64,000 nucleotides of DNA from Trochalopteron elliotii (GCA_024734555.1 JANPWX010000209.1:496001-560000); one strand, 5' to 3'; positions 12,630 through 25,121 are shown, counted from the stretch's first letter. The notes: generated from the letters alone by a model not told the origin. A program made the numbers and translations.

Positions 12630-14290
12630 GTGAGGATGAGGGCCGGTGCTCCTGGCTCCCATGCTGAGCGTCAAAGCTTTACGACCCCTCCCCAAGTCCC
12701 ACCTGCCCTGCTCCACCTCTGCATGAGCCTGGCCCTGGTAATGGCAAGGAAGGGCTGTGGCAGGGATGCGGCACCCGTTCGGGCTGGGTGCCCTGCTGGC
12801 GGGGCTGGCGGCTGTGGCAGGCAGCAGGCAGAAAGGGCTGGGCACAGCTCTCTAAGGGAGCAAGCAGCCTGGCCCCCCCACCGACGGCTGCCACCCTGTC
12901 CACGCACCCGAGAAAACCTTCCCCTCTGCCGTCCGATGTGCCTCCAAAACCCAGAGTAGGGGGCAGAGGGCCAGAGACTGAGCCCACCCTCCCCTTTCCG
13001 TGCATCGCCCCCCGGGGTTTGTGTTTTTAGGGGCTCTCAGGGGTAAGCCATGGCCGACGAAAGGGGCTACAATCCCCCACCAGTTCGGTGCTGGGGTCCT
13101 GGGAAATCCAGGAGCTGCGAGGTCTGAGAAAATCCTTCGGAAAACGGGGAAAAGGGTCCCACACGTCCTCCTGTCCGCACAGGTAAACTTTCAACTCCCA
13201 CTTGCGGCGAGGGAGGGAGAGCTCAAGCAGGGAGGATCCAGGCGCGGATAGCCTGGGAAGCCTTAGATATTTATAGAAGCACAGCCAGAATATGTCAGGA
13301 AAGGTGGCTCTCAACCCCTTCACGCGGGACCCCTCCTGGTTTTTAACAACAGACCGACAAAACCCTCTCAGAAATGTGGCAAGGAGCTACTGTAAGGATG
13401 CGGGCAAAGGAGGTGGTAGGAAAGGCGCGCCCCCGCCTCGGCATGCTCCGGATGCATCAAAGGCTGAGAGTGCCTCAAGGCTGCTTCCCCCCGCAGCAGG
13501 ACTGGAGGATGACCACCCTTCTTCCTCTCTCTGCTGTGGGGTGCGCCTCCTGCTCGTCTGTGCCGCCCCCCGCCCACTGCCAGGCTTCCGGTCTGGAAGG
13601 GAGAGGTGGCTTGGGGGGAGCCTGGGCGGGGGGCTGGCGATGCGGTGAGGGTGCTGGGGGTCCGCCCCCAGGGGGGGCTGTGCAGCAGCTCACGCCTGCC
13701 CCCGCCTCTCCCGGTGTGGGGGCGCGCAGACCCACGCGTGACGGGCGAAGCGGCGCGGCGGGCACGGGCCGAGGTTTAAAATAACCCCGAGACGCGCAAC
13801 ACCTTGTGCCCGGCGCTCCCGCACCCCTCGGCGGCTCCGCTCCCTTTGTCTTGCCACCATCTTACGGAAAGACTCACATGTCACGTTACGGTCGGGATGC
13901 ACCGGTATCTCTCGCGTATCTACAGCCGAACAGCTCGATAGCCATTTTGCATCCCTCCCGAGTGGGCTGGGGAAGGGGCTGCAAGGCACGGTGGATGGGG
14001 AGTGGGAGGGATTGGGCGAGGCGGAGAGGGGCCACGATGCCCGCTGATAGCACCAGGGGGACGGGCATAAATTAAAACACGTGAAGTTGCCTGAACACAG
14101 CGCCTCGTAGGTTCAGGCTAAGTCGCTTGACGTGCTTGGACTTAAAATAGCCCTCCACCTCCACGCAAGCAGGCGCACTCGCCCCGGCACTGGGCGGACT
14201 CCTGCCGCGGTGCCAGGGGCGGCCCCGGCCACTCCCCAGGCCCCGGCCCCGGCCCCCGCGTTAGGCCGCTCACGATCGAGAGGCCAGCGT
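12630..14290. promoter_or_regulatory. CpG-island-like GC-rich block, left part
   Basis: Base composition shifts sharply from AT-rich to GC-rich with many CpGs, densest around 13050-13260, 13410-13460 and 13690-13960. The block contains G-runs (13613-13677), a TTTAAAATAA stretch near 13774, a YY1-like site on the minus strand (GCCACCATCTTAC near 13853), a CACGTG E-box near 14077 and a donor-like CAG|GTAAAC at 13183. This is how vertebrate promoters look, but no coding frame in it resembles a known protein. The direction of any transcript is unclear. Confidence 0.6.
13613..13677 (+). other. Potential G-quadruplex-forming G-run cluster
   Basis: At least five runs of three to seven G (13613-13618, 13624-13626, 13628-13633, 13649-13651, 13656-13660, 13671-13677) fall within 65 bases on the plus strand. 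This satisfies the usual four-run criterion for an intramolecular quadruplex. It sits in the CpG-rich block, a common setting for such motifs. Confidence 0.6.
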
Positions 14291-14514
14291 GGGTTTTCAG
14301 TAATGCACCACCTTCCTCGGCAACAAGCGGGTTTCTACGTCCTGTTGTTCCTGACGAGCTCTGCTTTCACATCACAGCATGGCAAGGAGCTGTGGGACCA
14401 GTGAAAAGGAGGAGGCAATTTTGGGGGGTGGATGGATGAAAATTATTTTCGTTTTCACCCCTTTCCAAAGCCGTGTTCCTCCTCCCGTGTCTCCCCCGAC
14501 CCCACTTGTCTATT

Positions 14515-14547
14515 CCCCCCCCCCCCCCCCCCCCAAAAAAAAAAAAA
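14515..14547. repeat. C20A13 composite homopolymer
   Basis: Twenty C are followed directly by thirteen A in the less GC-rich centre of the CpG-island region. Length is likely polymorphic and error-prone in assembly. Confidence 0.85.
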
Positions 14548-15833
14548 TCACAAGGGACTTTTCCCCCATTTCACAACGTGGTACCTGACTCAAACCCTTT
14601 CTCCTTCATGTCGTATTTGATGAGCTAAGAGGGAATCAACATGTCTGGTGAATGCTGGGGAGCTTTTTCCCTCTATCTGCTTCTAAAAGCAGCATCTCTA
14701 AACCTTTTGTTCTATCGTGAGTGATCTTCCCTGGGCAAACCCGTGTAGCAAAATGAGCTGCAAGCAAAACCACAGAAACAGGAATTTCCCTACCTTGGAT
14801 TGTAGAAGCAGAACCTCTAGACGGACAGATCAAGGGAGAGAGCATGTTGGGAATGTCCAGTCTCCTCTTGCTTGCATATCCACATAAGAAGAATAAGGGT
14901 CGGGGGAAAACGTGGGGGAACGAGTTTAAAAGCAATCCTATTTGGCTGTAAAAAGAATAGAGGCTTCTTTGTGGCAATCTTGCGTCTTGAAATGGTGCAA
15001 ATTCAAAAGCTGGAGAGAATCACTTCAGAGGATATTCAGCGCAAGTGGTGAAGATCATCAAATGCAGGTACCAGAGTGAGCATTCCTTTCGCCTTTTTAA
15101 TGATTATTCTTAAAATTATTCTCTTTTTTTTTTCCCTGGAGCCCTAGTGGAGCAGGTTGTGTTTAATGCAACTGGAGGTCGGTGCCGTTCTTCTGTGAAG
15201 CATGATTATCCTCAAAGCGTCCCCTTCCTGAAGGGAAAAATAAGCATCAATTTTGTATTAGAGGAATCTGAAGGGGATAGAAAACACTCCCCAACAAAGA
15301 CATTAATATATTGAGAAGAAAGGAAGGCAAAACGCATTTCCCAATAGTGCACACAAGCGGAATTTAAAAAAAAAAAAGAATTAAAAAACCAAACCAAAAA
15401 AAAAAAAAAAACCAGCTGGCACGAGTCTATAAATAATTCAGATACGGGCTGACTACACCATTCCCGGGATAGGCATGCATACGAGACGGGAAAGCTGGCG
15501 CGATGTGAATCGCGGAGAGAAAACGACTCCCCCCCCCCCGCAGCCCCCCCCCCATGCACGCACAGCATTTCGCCCACCCCCGGGCCCAGCCCCCGAGGGC
15601 TGGCGAGGGCCGTGCCCACCCCTCTGCAGTGCTGCCGACACCGCTGCCCGCCGCGCTTGGCTCCACGGGCAGCGCGGGGCGCGCTGGCCACACACACATG
15701 CACACGCACTACCACGGGGGTGGGGAGGCCCGGGGGAACTGCTTCACCTGCCACAGGGCCGGGTTGCTATACGCGCCCCCCGCCTCCTTCGCCCCCGGCA
15801 ACACAACCCTCGGCTCTCCGGGCGTTGCTTGGG

Positions 15834-15834
<1 letters not shown>

Positions 15835-15876
<42 letters not shown>
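15835..15876. repeat. Homopolymer T42 tract
   Basis: Forty-two consecutive T interrupt the GC-rich block. No retrocopy body, polyadenylation signal or target duplication is visible around it, so I call it a simple repeat. Its exact length should be treated as uncertain. Confidence 0.85.
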
Positions 15877-15877
<1 letters not shown>

Positions 15878-16266
15878 TCTCTAGGGGTGGGTGGATGGCT
15901 GGGAGTGTCCCCACCACCATCTCCTCCAGCGCAGCCGGACAGGGCTTAGAGCTATGCAGGCATTTATTTAATGAAGCCGAAGATATTTATTTCTTTTCCC
16001 CTCCTTTCTCTCTCGGTAAAAGATTCACACTTAGAGCTGTCATAAAATCCAGACCCACATACATACCTGCAAATCCTGCTTCAGGCACTCGGGCTGCTCT
16101 CAGTAGCTACTGCCCCCCTCTCTGCCTGCAAGGCTGATCCGCCTCAGACATGCTCAACTTCTTCATTCTCTTCTCTGGTACTGCCCGGGTGGGAGATGCG
16201 AGGCGGGGAGGGGGAAGTGCTCAGAGCATCACCCTAAAAATACATTTTTTAAAAAATTCTCTGCAG

Positions 16267-16274
16267 TATAAAAG
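16267..16274 (+). promoter_or_regulatory. TATA box, candidate core promoter
   Basis: TATAAAAG is preceded by CTGCAG and followed by GC-rich sequence, matching the vertebrate TATA consensus well. The position is within the CpG-rich block. A start site would be expected near 16297-16300. A strong splice-donor match (AGG|GTAAGT, GT at 16136+1000, that is 17136-17137) lies about 840 bp downstream, so a non-coding first exon is possible but unproven. Confidence 0.45.
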
Positions 16275-16315
16275 CCCCGAGAATGCTTCCCGGAGGTGGG
16301 GAAAGCATGGGAAGA

Positions 16316-16358
16316 TGAATTAATAAAGCAGCTTAATAATTAATAATAATTAAATATA
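16316..16358. promoter_or_regulatory. AT-rich cluster of TAAT cores inside the GC-rich block
   Basis: About 43 bases just downstream of the TATA box consist almost entirely of A and T, with repeated TTAATAAT/TAATTAAT cores of the kind bound by homeodomain proteins, embedded in GC-rich flanks. Function is inferred only from motif density. Confidence 0.35.
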
Positions 16359-16830
16359 CCCGCGGAAAATGGTGGGGAGGGGGAAGTATCAAGGGGCGGG
16401 GAGGGGAAGCTGTGTCAGTGAGCAGTGGGGGAAACGGGGGAAGAAGACGAGGAGGGAGGACAGTACGGGCAACGGGAGACCAACCCCTGCCCGCTGCCGG
16501 AGGAATCAGGTCTCAGTCTCCGGCGGAGGCGAAGGGGGAGCCCATGCCCGGGCGGCACCTCTGCCTCCGGCCGAGCCGGGGCCAGTGCCGGCACCGCGGC
16601 CGGGGCCGGGCCGAGCTGCCGACGCAGCCCTGCGATGACCACCTGGGGCTCCCTGCGTCCGGCGCCCTCTCGCACCCGCGTGTTTGGAAGCAACCGAGAG
16701 AAGGAATGCTTAAAAAAATGTATTAACAATAACCATAAAATAGTAATAATGAGAAGAAAGGAACAGGAACCCAGCCAGCAGGCAGGCAGCAGAATTGGAT
16801 CCAAAAAAAAAGAAAGCAGTGAGAGCAGAG

Positions 16831-16925
16831 ATAACGCTAATATCCAAATTGGATACTCCACATTTAAGGCCCGTGCTTTAATTGGTATTCTTAAGGCCCC
16901 TTGGAAGCTAAGCAACATGAAATCA
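16831..16925. promoter_or_regulatory. Candidate conserved regulatory element
   Basis: The segment holds a perfect palindrome ATCCAA-A-TTGGAT (16842-16854), a TTAATTGG core, and a direct repeat TTAAGGCCC (16864-16872 and 16891-16899, 27 bp apart). Such dense non-repetitive, non-coding structure next to a CpG island resembles a vertebrate conserved non-coding element. No alignment could be run. Confidence 0.35.
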
Positions 16926-19900
16926 GCCTGAACAGAAATGAACACATGCCTTCATCCTCATCCTGCCCTGTCCATGGATGCCTGCACTCTTGCTGCCCAT
17001 GGTACTCTCAGCCTCACTGCAACAGGGCAATCCACTCTGTGGTCACAGATCCATCCCTGTCCCCTCCTGTGCCACGGGTGGCCTGAGCAGACTGTGCCCA
17101 CCTACCCTCCTCAGCACCAGAGAACGGCCCTAAGGGTAAGTCTTGCCCACTATCAGGAAAAGCCAGAATGGGTAACAAAGCAAACCCCTTTCCAGGTGGA
17201 AGTGTCAAGTGCAGCCTTCAGGATGTGTAGTCACTCTATGGTTGCAAACGCCCACCCTGCCAATGTCTGAGTCTTGGTAGGAGATTTGGAAGAGCTCAGA
17301 TGGTCCTTGGTGATCCCCTAGAAACAAGAGCATACCCTCTTGTTTCCTTCCCCATGCTTCTCTACCAGCTACACTTGTCCTTGCAGGAAATCAGACCCCA
17401 CGCCGAACATCACATGCTCTGCTTCAGTGCTGATGCAGACTGCACTGTCCAGCCTTTGCATCCCTCTCACTGAAAGCACTCTCCAAGGAATACACAGTTT
17501 CTTGGACCTACCTAGCATGCTCTATACCCAGGAGCAGTGAGGGACACGCTGCTCAAAAGACAGGCAAGGAGGGCTGGATCCCACATGCCAAAGAATTGTG
17601 TCCCGGCAAGCAGACAACCACTCAATGCTGAACCTTTGTTGCAAGTGTGTATTTGCAGGGCTAAACATGCATCTGTCCAAGGTTTCTTAGGGAGGACAGC
17701 CTCCTAAAAGAACCACAGCAGCTGTGGTCTCTCTCTTTACCCCCAGGTCCTGTCTCAGTTTGCACCTCAGAATGGATCCACATGGTCCAAATAGAGTTTG
17801 CCGGTCTGTAGGGAAGGTTATGGACAGTAATGTGGCTGTAGCACTGCGTGCATATATAACAATATGCCATCTGGAGCTTGAATGAATTTCTGTTTCCATG
17901 TGTAGTGTATGTACAGTGATATTTTTCATGTAGCTGCAGTGACCATAAGCAATACCAATCTGTGCTTGAGTTCTTTGGCAAAAGCAGACAACAGTATTTT
18001 CATTTTGAGAGCCTGGATCTTCCTGAGGGTGCTGGTAAGGGCTGTTCTCCTGTTAGAAAGATTTTCCTATCATTTTTAGGCATGCTTAAAAAAAGTGACT
18101 GTGATATTTTTCATTCTGATTTCAGTAAAAATGGAAGACATATTAGCCAAAGCCTAAAGTAATCTGAAATTATCTCAGAACATTCAGAGGAAAGAACTGT
18201 AGAGTGATACATACAGAAGCTGCTAATAGCTGAAGAGATTAGTCATTTGACTTTGCCATCCTTTCACTGATAATAGTGATACAGTAATAACAAATATGAT
18301 TTGGCCAAGGGATGTTTTTTCCTTTCTGTATGGTAAGAAAGGATAAACTATGAATGCGAGTCCTCCTGCATTCTTCTGGATGAAACAAGCAGACAAGGAG
18401 CTTGAAAAAAAGAGAGGGAGTGGTTTTCATCCAGCATATTACTTAGAAACACAAAATGCAGGGTTAAGAAGTATTTCTAGGAACAATTTCTGTCAAGGGG
18501 CTGCAATCATTTTAAGCAAGTCAGCAATATTTAGGATTATAATTTTCTGTGATCTTAAGATGAAGGAATTCATCAATTGTTTTTCTTTATGAAACTACAC
18601 AACTCCACAGTTACATGGTACATGAAAGCCTTGTTTACTTTTAAGGATGAAACTAGTTGTCTTTCTATTTGATAGATGTCTATGCACATCTTACATAAAC
18701 ATAATACATATGTATATTTATAATTCTTTCTTAAATAAATCATAAAAGCTAAGTTCCCTATAGTGATTAAGGGCCTCAGTGTTGACTTCAACACCTTTTT
18801 TTTTAGACAAAATGGGTGCATTCCCCTTGACCAAAAAAACAAGGCTCAATTACAAGTTTGAAATCAGGCACATAAAAATGCCAATTGATTCAGAATTATC
18901 TTCTCAAGATTTTGCACAGCATCTAACTCTCTTTTTTTAATATATTAAGATGTAATAGTTATTGTAAATAATGTGTGTGGAGGTTGGCTCCAAAAAAAAA
19001 GTTTCAAAATCTGCAGCAGCACAATACTGTGGCAGGTTTACTCTCACTAGCTGGGGTATGTTTTTATTTTTTCTCCAATCAACTAAGATGAATGAACTGC
19101 ATGAAATGAAACAAATAGTATCTCTGATAGGAAATGGTTTTTCAAACATCTCTTCAATTCAAAAACACTTAAATGTTATTTGTAAGACAAATTGAGGGTT
19201 TTTTTTAAAACAGGTCATGTTTACTATAAATTAAGGACTATATTATTTTTGTCCTGCCTAAGATAAAATAATGTAAATGGAAATTCTTATATCAAGAGCA
19301 ACTAGGGCTGGATGTGGCAGTGATGATGTTGGGGAGGATGCAATACAGTACAGCCATTCTGTCACAACTGAACAGCCTCTGCCAGCACTCACAGGGACCA
19401 AAGGCCCTACAGTAGCTTTGACCCTTAGTAAATGCCCCACTGACTTCATAAAATCAGAGCCTATTTCCAGGGTTCTAGATAAATAGGATCTGCAGCTAAA
19501 GGAAAAGACTGCCACTTTATAGGTCCTCTGTCCAAATACAGATACTCTTGCATTAGTAGAAGAAAAGCCATGTCTATGGAAAACAATTTCTTATAATCAA
19601 TGAAATGGATTAATTGTTTTGGACAATTCACACCATTAAAAGGTTTTTCACAGTAGCATTCCTTTGGCTGTTTGCACATGAGCTGCAGAGCATGGTAACA
19701 AAGACCTGCTCTGCATATAAAACCAGCTGGTTTTATATGGTGCTCTCTGCCCTCCTCTACTCAGCCAGTCTGATTTATAAACTGGCTGAATACACTTATG
19801 TCCGTGTCCTGGTGTTCAGATACCAGGCCTATGTCAGTTTTGGAAGATCACCGTAACATTGGCCACAGAGGTCCACAAACAAGGATGCCATCCATGTCTT

Positions 19901-22900
19901 TTGCATAAAAAACAGCATGGAAGAAATTTTATCAGCTAATTAAAGGGAAAGCAAATGAAGAAACAAGCATACAAACCTGACAGTAGCACAACCACCTGGC
20001 TGAAGGACTCAGCTAAATTTTGGTATGACACCTGTTTTCCTTTCTTTTGCACATGGTTCAGGACCAAGGAGATGCTAGAGCAAGACTGAGCCAGAAGCCA
20101 CTGGGTGGGGAGATCTCTTTAGTCTTTTGCAAGGAGATTGACCACTTAGTGATCAGTCTACTACTACTACTCAAAGGACACTCATCCTGCCGGCAGCCCA
20201 GCAGAAGGGAATTGTGAACACTGTTGTAGTTGCTTTGAAATGTTATACATGTTATCTCAGCTGTCACACCAGGACACTTAGCTGAGTTCCCATCATTTTA
20301 CATTGCAGCATCCTCTACTGTCTCTGCTATGGTCAGTCTGCCCTCAGAAATCCTAACAACTAGCAGACTGGATTTTTGTCATGCAGAATCAAAAACAATG
20401 TGAAGTAGATTAAAGGAGAAATAGCTTTCTCTGTGTCTTTATATAGACTTGTTTTATTCTTCTGAGTATGGAATGTCAGGCCCACTGAAATTGGTTTTCC
20501 TGGATGGTCATTTATGTACAAAATACAGGCACATTAAACTAAGAAACTGTGAAGTTTGTTCTTTCAGATGGAAGTGTGTTCTTTTTGAACTGCAGAAGTA
20601 CAGACAGGATTTCAAACTGACACTGTCACTTTTCTAAGATGACATATGGCTCTTCTACCTATAGCACACCCAGACTGAAGAACCTATCTGTCAACAGGTA
20701 CTACATCTATCTAATAATAAATAGTAATTATCATCAAATGCTATGTGGTATTTCATCAAAGCATGGCACAAACATTAGCCATAGATGCCATCCCTTTTAC
20801 CCTGCCATTCAGAAGCAGAAAAGAAAAGCTGAAGCACTCACTGCCTTGCATCGCTCTGAGGAATACGCCTTTCTTCTCCACCTCTGGGGTGCAAAGATCA
20901 TTCCAGTGGCTGGAGATTTTGTCCCATCTCACTGGTCTTAACAAGATACAGTTTCCTGACATACTTGAATGAATGGGAAACCACAACCCTCCCGGCAGTC
21001 ATCTCCATCCTGTTCCAATCCTAACAAGATAAACAAATAACCTGGGCGGGTTTTTTGGGTTTTTTTTCTAAAATCAACTTTATGGTTGATGAAAATCTTA
21101 TTGGTTCTTTCCAGATTCAAGTGATGACTCTCTTCGCTGGAAGAGCTGCAAAATGGATTAGGCAGATTGCCTTCATGGTTTGAAGGAAACTGAAAAACCG
21201 CTTTCAGTAAAAGATAAAGTGTGCCTTTTGCCAGATTATCATGATGAAAAACTAAAGAAGAGTTTCTTCAGGAAAGTACCTGCATTCACCTATCCTCCAT
21301 ACAGGGCATGCAGCAGCCAGAAAAATCACCCTTTTGTCTGAAAGCTGTCTTTAATGTTCTAGCAGACGATCCATCAGAGCATTCAAAACTAAATTAAAAT
21401 CGCAAGGAGGAATAGGGGATTTAATTCTAAGATTAAGCTTTGAAGTTGCTCCCAGGAAATAAATTATTATTGGATGAGAACCAACGCACCAATTATCTAG
21501 TTTACTGCTCATGCTACTGAGAGCTGCTGCAAACATCCTCAGAGATCTGCTTTACCTAGATGGTCTCATCTTTAACAGGATATCCATACAAAGGCAAAAG
21601 CTCAACTAGTCACATGCCAAGAAACTTCCCAGCCCCCAGTATTAAGAGGGAAACTATACAGGGCAATAAGTTTCAGTCACTTAAGTTCCCTGGCTTTCAC
21701 CTTTTAACTTGCTTTGTTGTAGATAATAGAATAGTTAATAACAGGCCACTTCTTTGCTCCATGTGTTACAGTTGGGTCAAAGTTCTACAGTATACAGGTG
21801 CTGTCATAAATAAGCACATTTATTTTTCTTACACAGAAGGCCTACATGCTAGTGAAGTGGCTGATAAGCCCTACTGCATTTCAATGGCTTCTAGACAAAA
21901 CAATGGGACATTTCCAGCTTTTTACTTGCTATTCCACAGATTTCTTAAGGCTGCCCAGAATACCTCAACTTCACTTATGCAGCTTCAAATCCTTAATGCT
22001 TGTTCAATGGGACATTGCTAAAACATGAACCACCTCCTGTGAAAACAGTAAGTAAAGTTAAATAGCTCCAAGACTGAAAAAAGTGTACAGAGGGACATCA
22101 GAGCTGATATTTCACTCAAATTAAATGCTACCAGTTAATCAGTGCTTTTATAAACTCACTTGGAACATTAAGTTACTGGAGGTAAAAAATAAATCCTTCA
22201 CTCTTAAAAATACATGTCACCACTGAGGCCAAATCTAACAGCAGCAGTGTACACAAATATTTGGTTTTCTCCTAAAGAATGTATTTTTTGTTTAAATACC
22301 TCATGACGTAAACATACTGTCACCAAAACATCACTACTGTTTTCCTCCCAAACACATGGTTCCTATCTTTTCTCCATGGATTCTTTCCAGTCCTTAACAA
22401 AGGGAAACACTGTACACAAAGCAAAGACAAAATCCCACCCACCTCCTATGCCCTCCTTCACCTGCCACCTCTATCAGAACTTACGATACTGTTTATTACA
22501 CACAAGTACATATGGAGAGAGTATATCCAGTGAAGGGATTCGCTTTAATATCAATGTGGCAAAGATGAGGCACTGGTTAGTATCACCAGCTGTGCTCCCT
22601 GTCAGCACAGTTCTAAAAATCCCTTAGTTCACAACATCCTAACAGCCCCTGCTTTTGTTCAGAAAAGTTCAGGAATGATAACAGCACCAAGTCTCTCTCT
22701 GTTTATCTCATTTCTCTTTCAGGTGAAGCAGATGGTATTACAAATAACTCACCAAGAGGGTGCAGGGGAAGAAATGGTAGAGAAGGAAAATATTATTCGT
22801 ACTGACAAGGATTCTTAAAAAGGAAAGGCATGACGTTAGAAAAACGGATCACTTTTTTAAACATAGAAGTATGGACCTGAAAGCCTTCCTTGAAACAGAA

Positions 22901-24877
22901 GTATGAATGATTTCACCAGCAAGCCAAGAGCCTGTGAGTGGAAATGTTCTCATGGGGTTTGAGTTAGGTGCACACTACAGCATTTATTGTACCATCTAAT
23001 GATGCATTGACCATCTAATTTAAGACAAATGTTTTCTTTAGACACATTTTAAAGTGAAAAATCAGCTCTGTTAGCATGCAGCTGTGGTCCCCCAAGATAG
23101 CTCTTTGCTCGGGGGAAAACAGAAGAGAAATGTTAACGAGCTTAAAAGTAGCTCTGAAAATTGCTGTCCGTGGTCAGTTGAGAGCCAGCAGCATCAGGGT
23201 CACCTGCTTCTCTGCCCGTTAATTTAGTAGTCTCATTAATTCAAAAGGTGGAAAAAGCATGTGCTAAGCCTGAATATTCACAGTCCTGGGAGAGAATACA
23301 GGAACTGAGGTTATCCTGCTGCTCCACCACTACCACACCTTCCTGAAAAAAGAGACCTACCCTTGGCAAATTACTTTATGCAAATGGAGATAGATTTCTT
23401 TCGCTTGAGCTGTTTCCAAGTGAGCCAGCTGACTCAATAATTCAGCCCTCTGGCTGAAAGAAACATTAATATTTCTGTCAGATTATTCTATTTTCTAAAG
23501 AAAACTGCCACCTTCTTTTCTCCTTTACTTAGACATCTAGGAAGAGGCAATAAGCAAAACACCTCTAGTACACTTCAGCTGTATTTTTTAATCTACCATC
23601 AGATTGAAATGGAAGCATTTGTCTCAACAGTTTTGAAGGCCAGCAGCCCATTTTTGCTCTCATGCTAGGTCTGACCCATATTCAAACCTCAGCAATTTCA
23701 TGGCATGCACTACCCACAAAAAGTCTCATGCTCTGATGGTTTTTTGTTTGGGGTTTTTTTCCATACATCAGCTGTAAACCTGATCCCAAGTCCAGGCCTT
23801 ACTCAAATATAAGTTCTCTTTCACCTTCATGGTGATTATGAACTCAGAGCCAGGGCTATCTTCCACTAACCAGCCTCCATCCTCCAGCAAGTCTGTAAGT
23901 ATGTCCTCTCCCTGCCATGTTACTTCCAGGATTCAAGTGTTGATTGTGTTTCTACGCCCTAGCAGTGGGAAAATATAAAATATGAACCCTTCCTGTGCAT
24001 GGGGTAGGTCTTTTCCTCACTCCTTATTAAGCACTGAATTCAGAAAAGCACATAATGTTCTGTCCCTCTTCCCTCATCGTCTTGAGAAAATGTCCACCTA
24101 GAGCTTTGGCCACACTCTGGCAACTTTCCCAGTCCAAGGACAGAGGCTGGGCATTACAGCAAGGCAACATTTATTGGAAGGACAGCTTAAAGCAACTCTC
24201 ACAGTGAAAATCTTGGCTTCCTCTGGCCCTTGTAGATAGTTTTGCCTGAGTAGAGGGAAATCTGTGACTGTATTCTGTGGGTTTACAACAAAGCCATTTG
24301 TCATTTGTTGTGCCCTTTAAGTGCAAGTACCTAAAGCTCCTGTGGAGCTATAGCTTGTTCTCTGGCAAAAGAGCAGCTGGATATCTCTGCTCCAGCCCCT
24401 CTGTCAGTCAGGAGTCAGAACCCTGGGCTTGATTTGCTACCAGGCTTTCTCATGCTGACACCAAGGGAACATGCAGGCTGTCGTGCCCTTGTTGGTCATG
24501 TTCTTATCCTAGGCCAAGGACAGCCATGTGTTTTCATTCTACTTGAAGGAATTGTACAATTTTTGTCATAAACTGACTGGTGCTTCTTACATGAATCAAC
24601 TTTTTTAGGCCCCCATCTTCTGCCTAACAGCTTTGTTGTTGTAGCACAGCCTCTGCAGAGAAAGCTGTCTCAGTGGCACAGACAGCAAAGGGACAGTCCA
24701 TAACCTAATGAAGTAAAAGCACAGGGAAGAGGGGTATCAGTGGTGCCACTTTTCCCAGATATTTTTGTCTTCAAAAACATTAGAGAGGGTCTGTGTCTCA
24801 GTTATATTGTTCCTTGTGGATGCAGAGAGAAGAGAGATGCTGGGAGGGGGTAATGAAGAGATCAGTATTTGGTGAAA
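16926..24877. other. Unique sequence, no gene recognised
   Basis: No exon of a known protein is recognised in about 8 kb. A strong splice-donor match lies at 17136. The 22950-23520 part is rich in TTAAT, ATGCAAAT and TGACTCA-like motifs and is reported among the findings as a possible conserved block. Other open frames are short and overlap on both strands. Confidence 0.5.
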
Positions 24878-25121
24878 CTATGATTTTAAGTCAAGGGTCG
24901 TTTAGGTGTCATTTTAGGAAAAGGTTTTTCACCCAGAGGGTGTTTGGGCACTGGAACAGGTTCCCCAGGGAAGTGGTCACAGCACCAAGGCTGACAGAGT
25001 TCAAAAAGCATTTGGACAATACTCTCAGCAGATGGTGTGACTCTTGGGGTGTCCTGTGCAGGACCAGCAGTTGGACTTGATGTGGGTCCCTTCCAACTCA
25101 GCTTGTTCTGTGATTCTATGA
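24878..25121 (+). mobile_element. CR1 LINE, 3'-end fragment
   Basis: The fragment encodes the last residues of the CR1 reverse-transcriptase ORF (VFGHWNRFPREVV near 24940, then LTEFKKHLDN). It continues through the family's 3' untranslated end, GGGTCCCTTCCAACTCAGC, to the terminal TGATTCTATGAC. It is 5'-truncated, as most CR1 copies are, and has no target duplication, which is usual for CR1. It opposes the larger CR1 copy 290 bp downstream. Confidence 0.9.

Larger units (their letters stand above)
15470..16700. promoter_or_regulatory. CpG-island-like GC-rich block, right part
   Basis: This second CpG-dense segment (15470-15830 and 16370-16680) is separated from the first by about 1.2 kb of mixed composition. 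It contains C-runs at 15530-15553, a T42 tract and a TATA box. GC-rich open frames in it are dominated by low-complexity Gly, Pro, Arg and Ala and match nothing known. Together with the left part it probably marks a promoter or a broad regulatory region. The first coding exon, if any, is not identifiable here. Confidence 0.6.

Noticed and set aside
15212..16137. Long open frames on both strands (180 and 220 codons) in the GC-rich block
   Set aside because: They consist largely of low-complexity Pro, Gly, Arg and poly-Phe from C-runs and the T42 tract, overlap each other on opposite strands and resemble no protein family.
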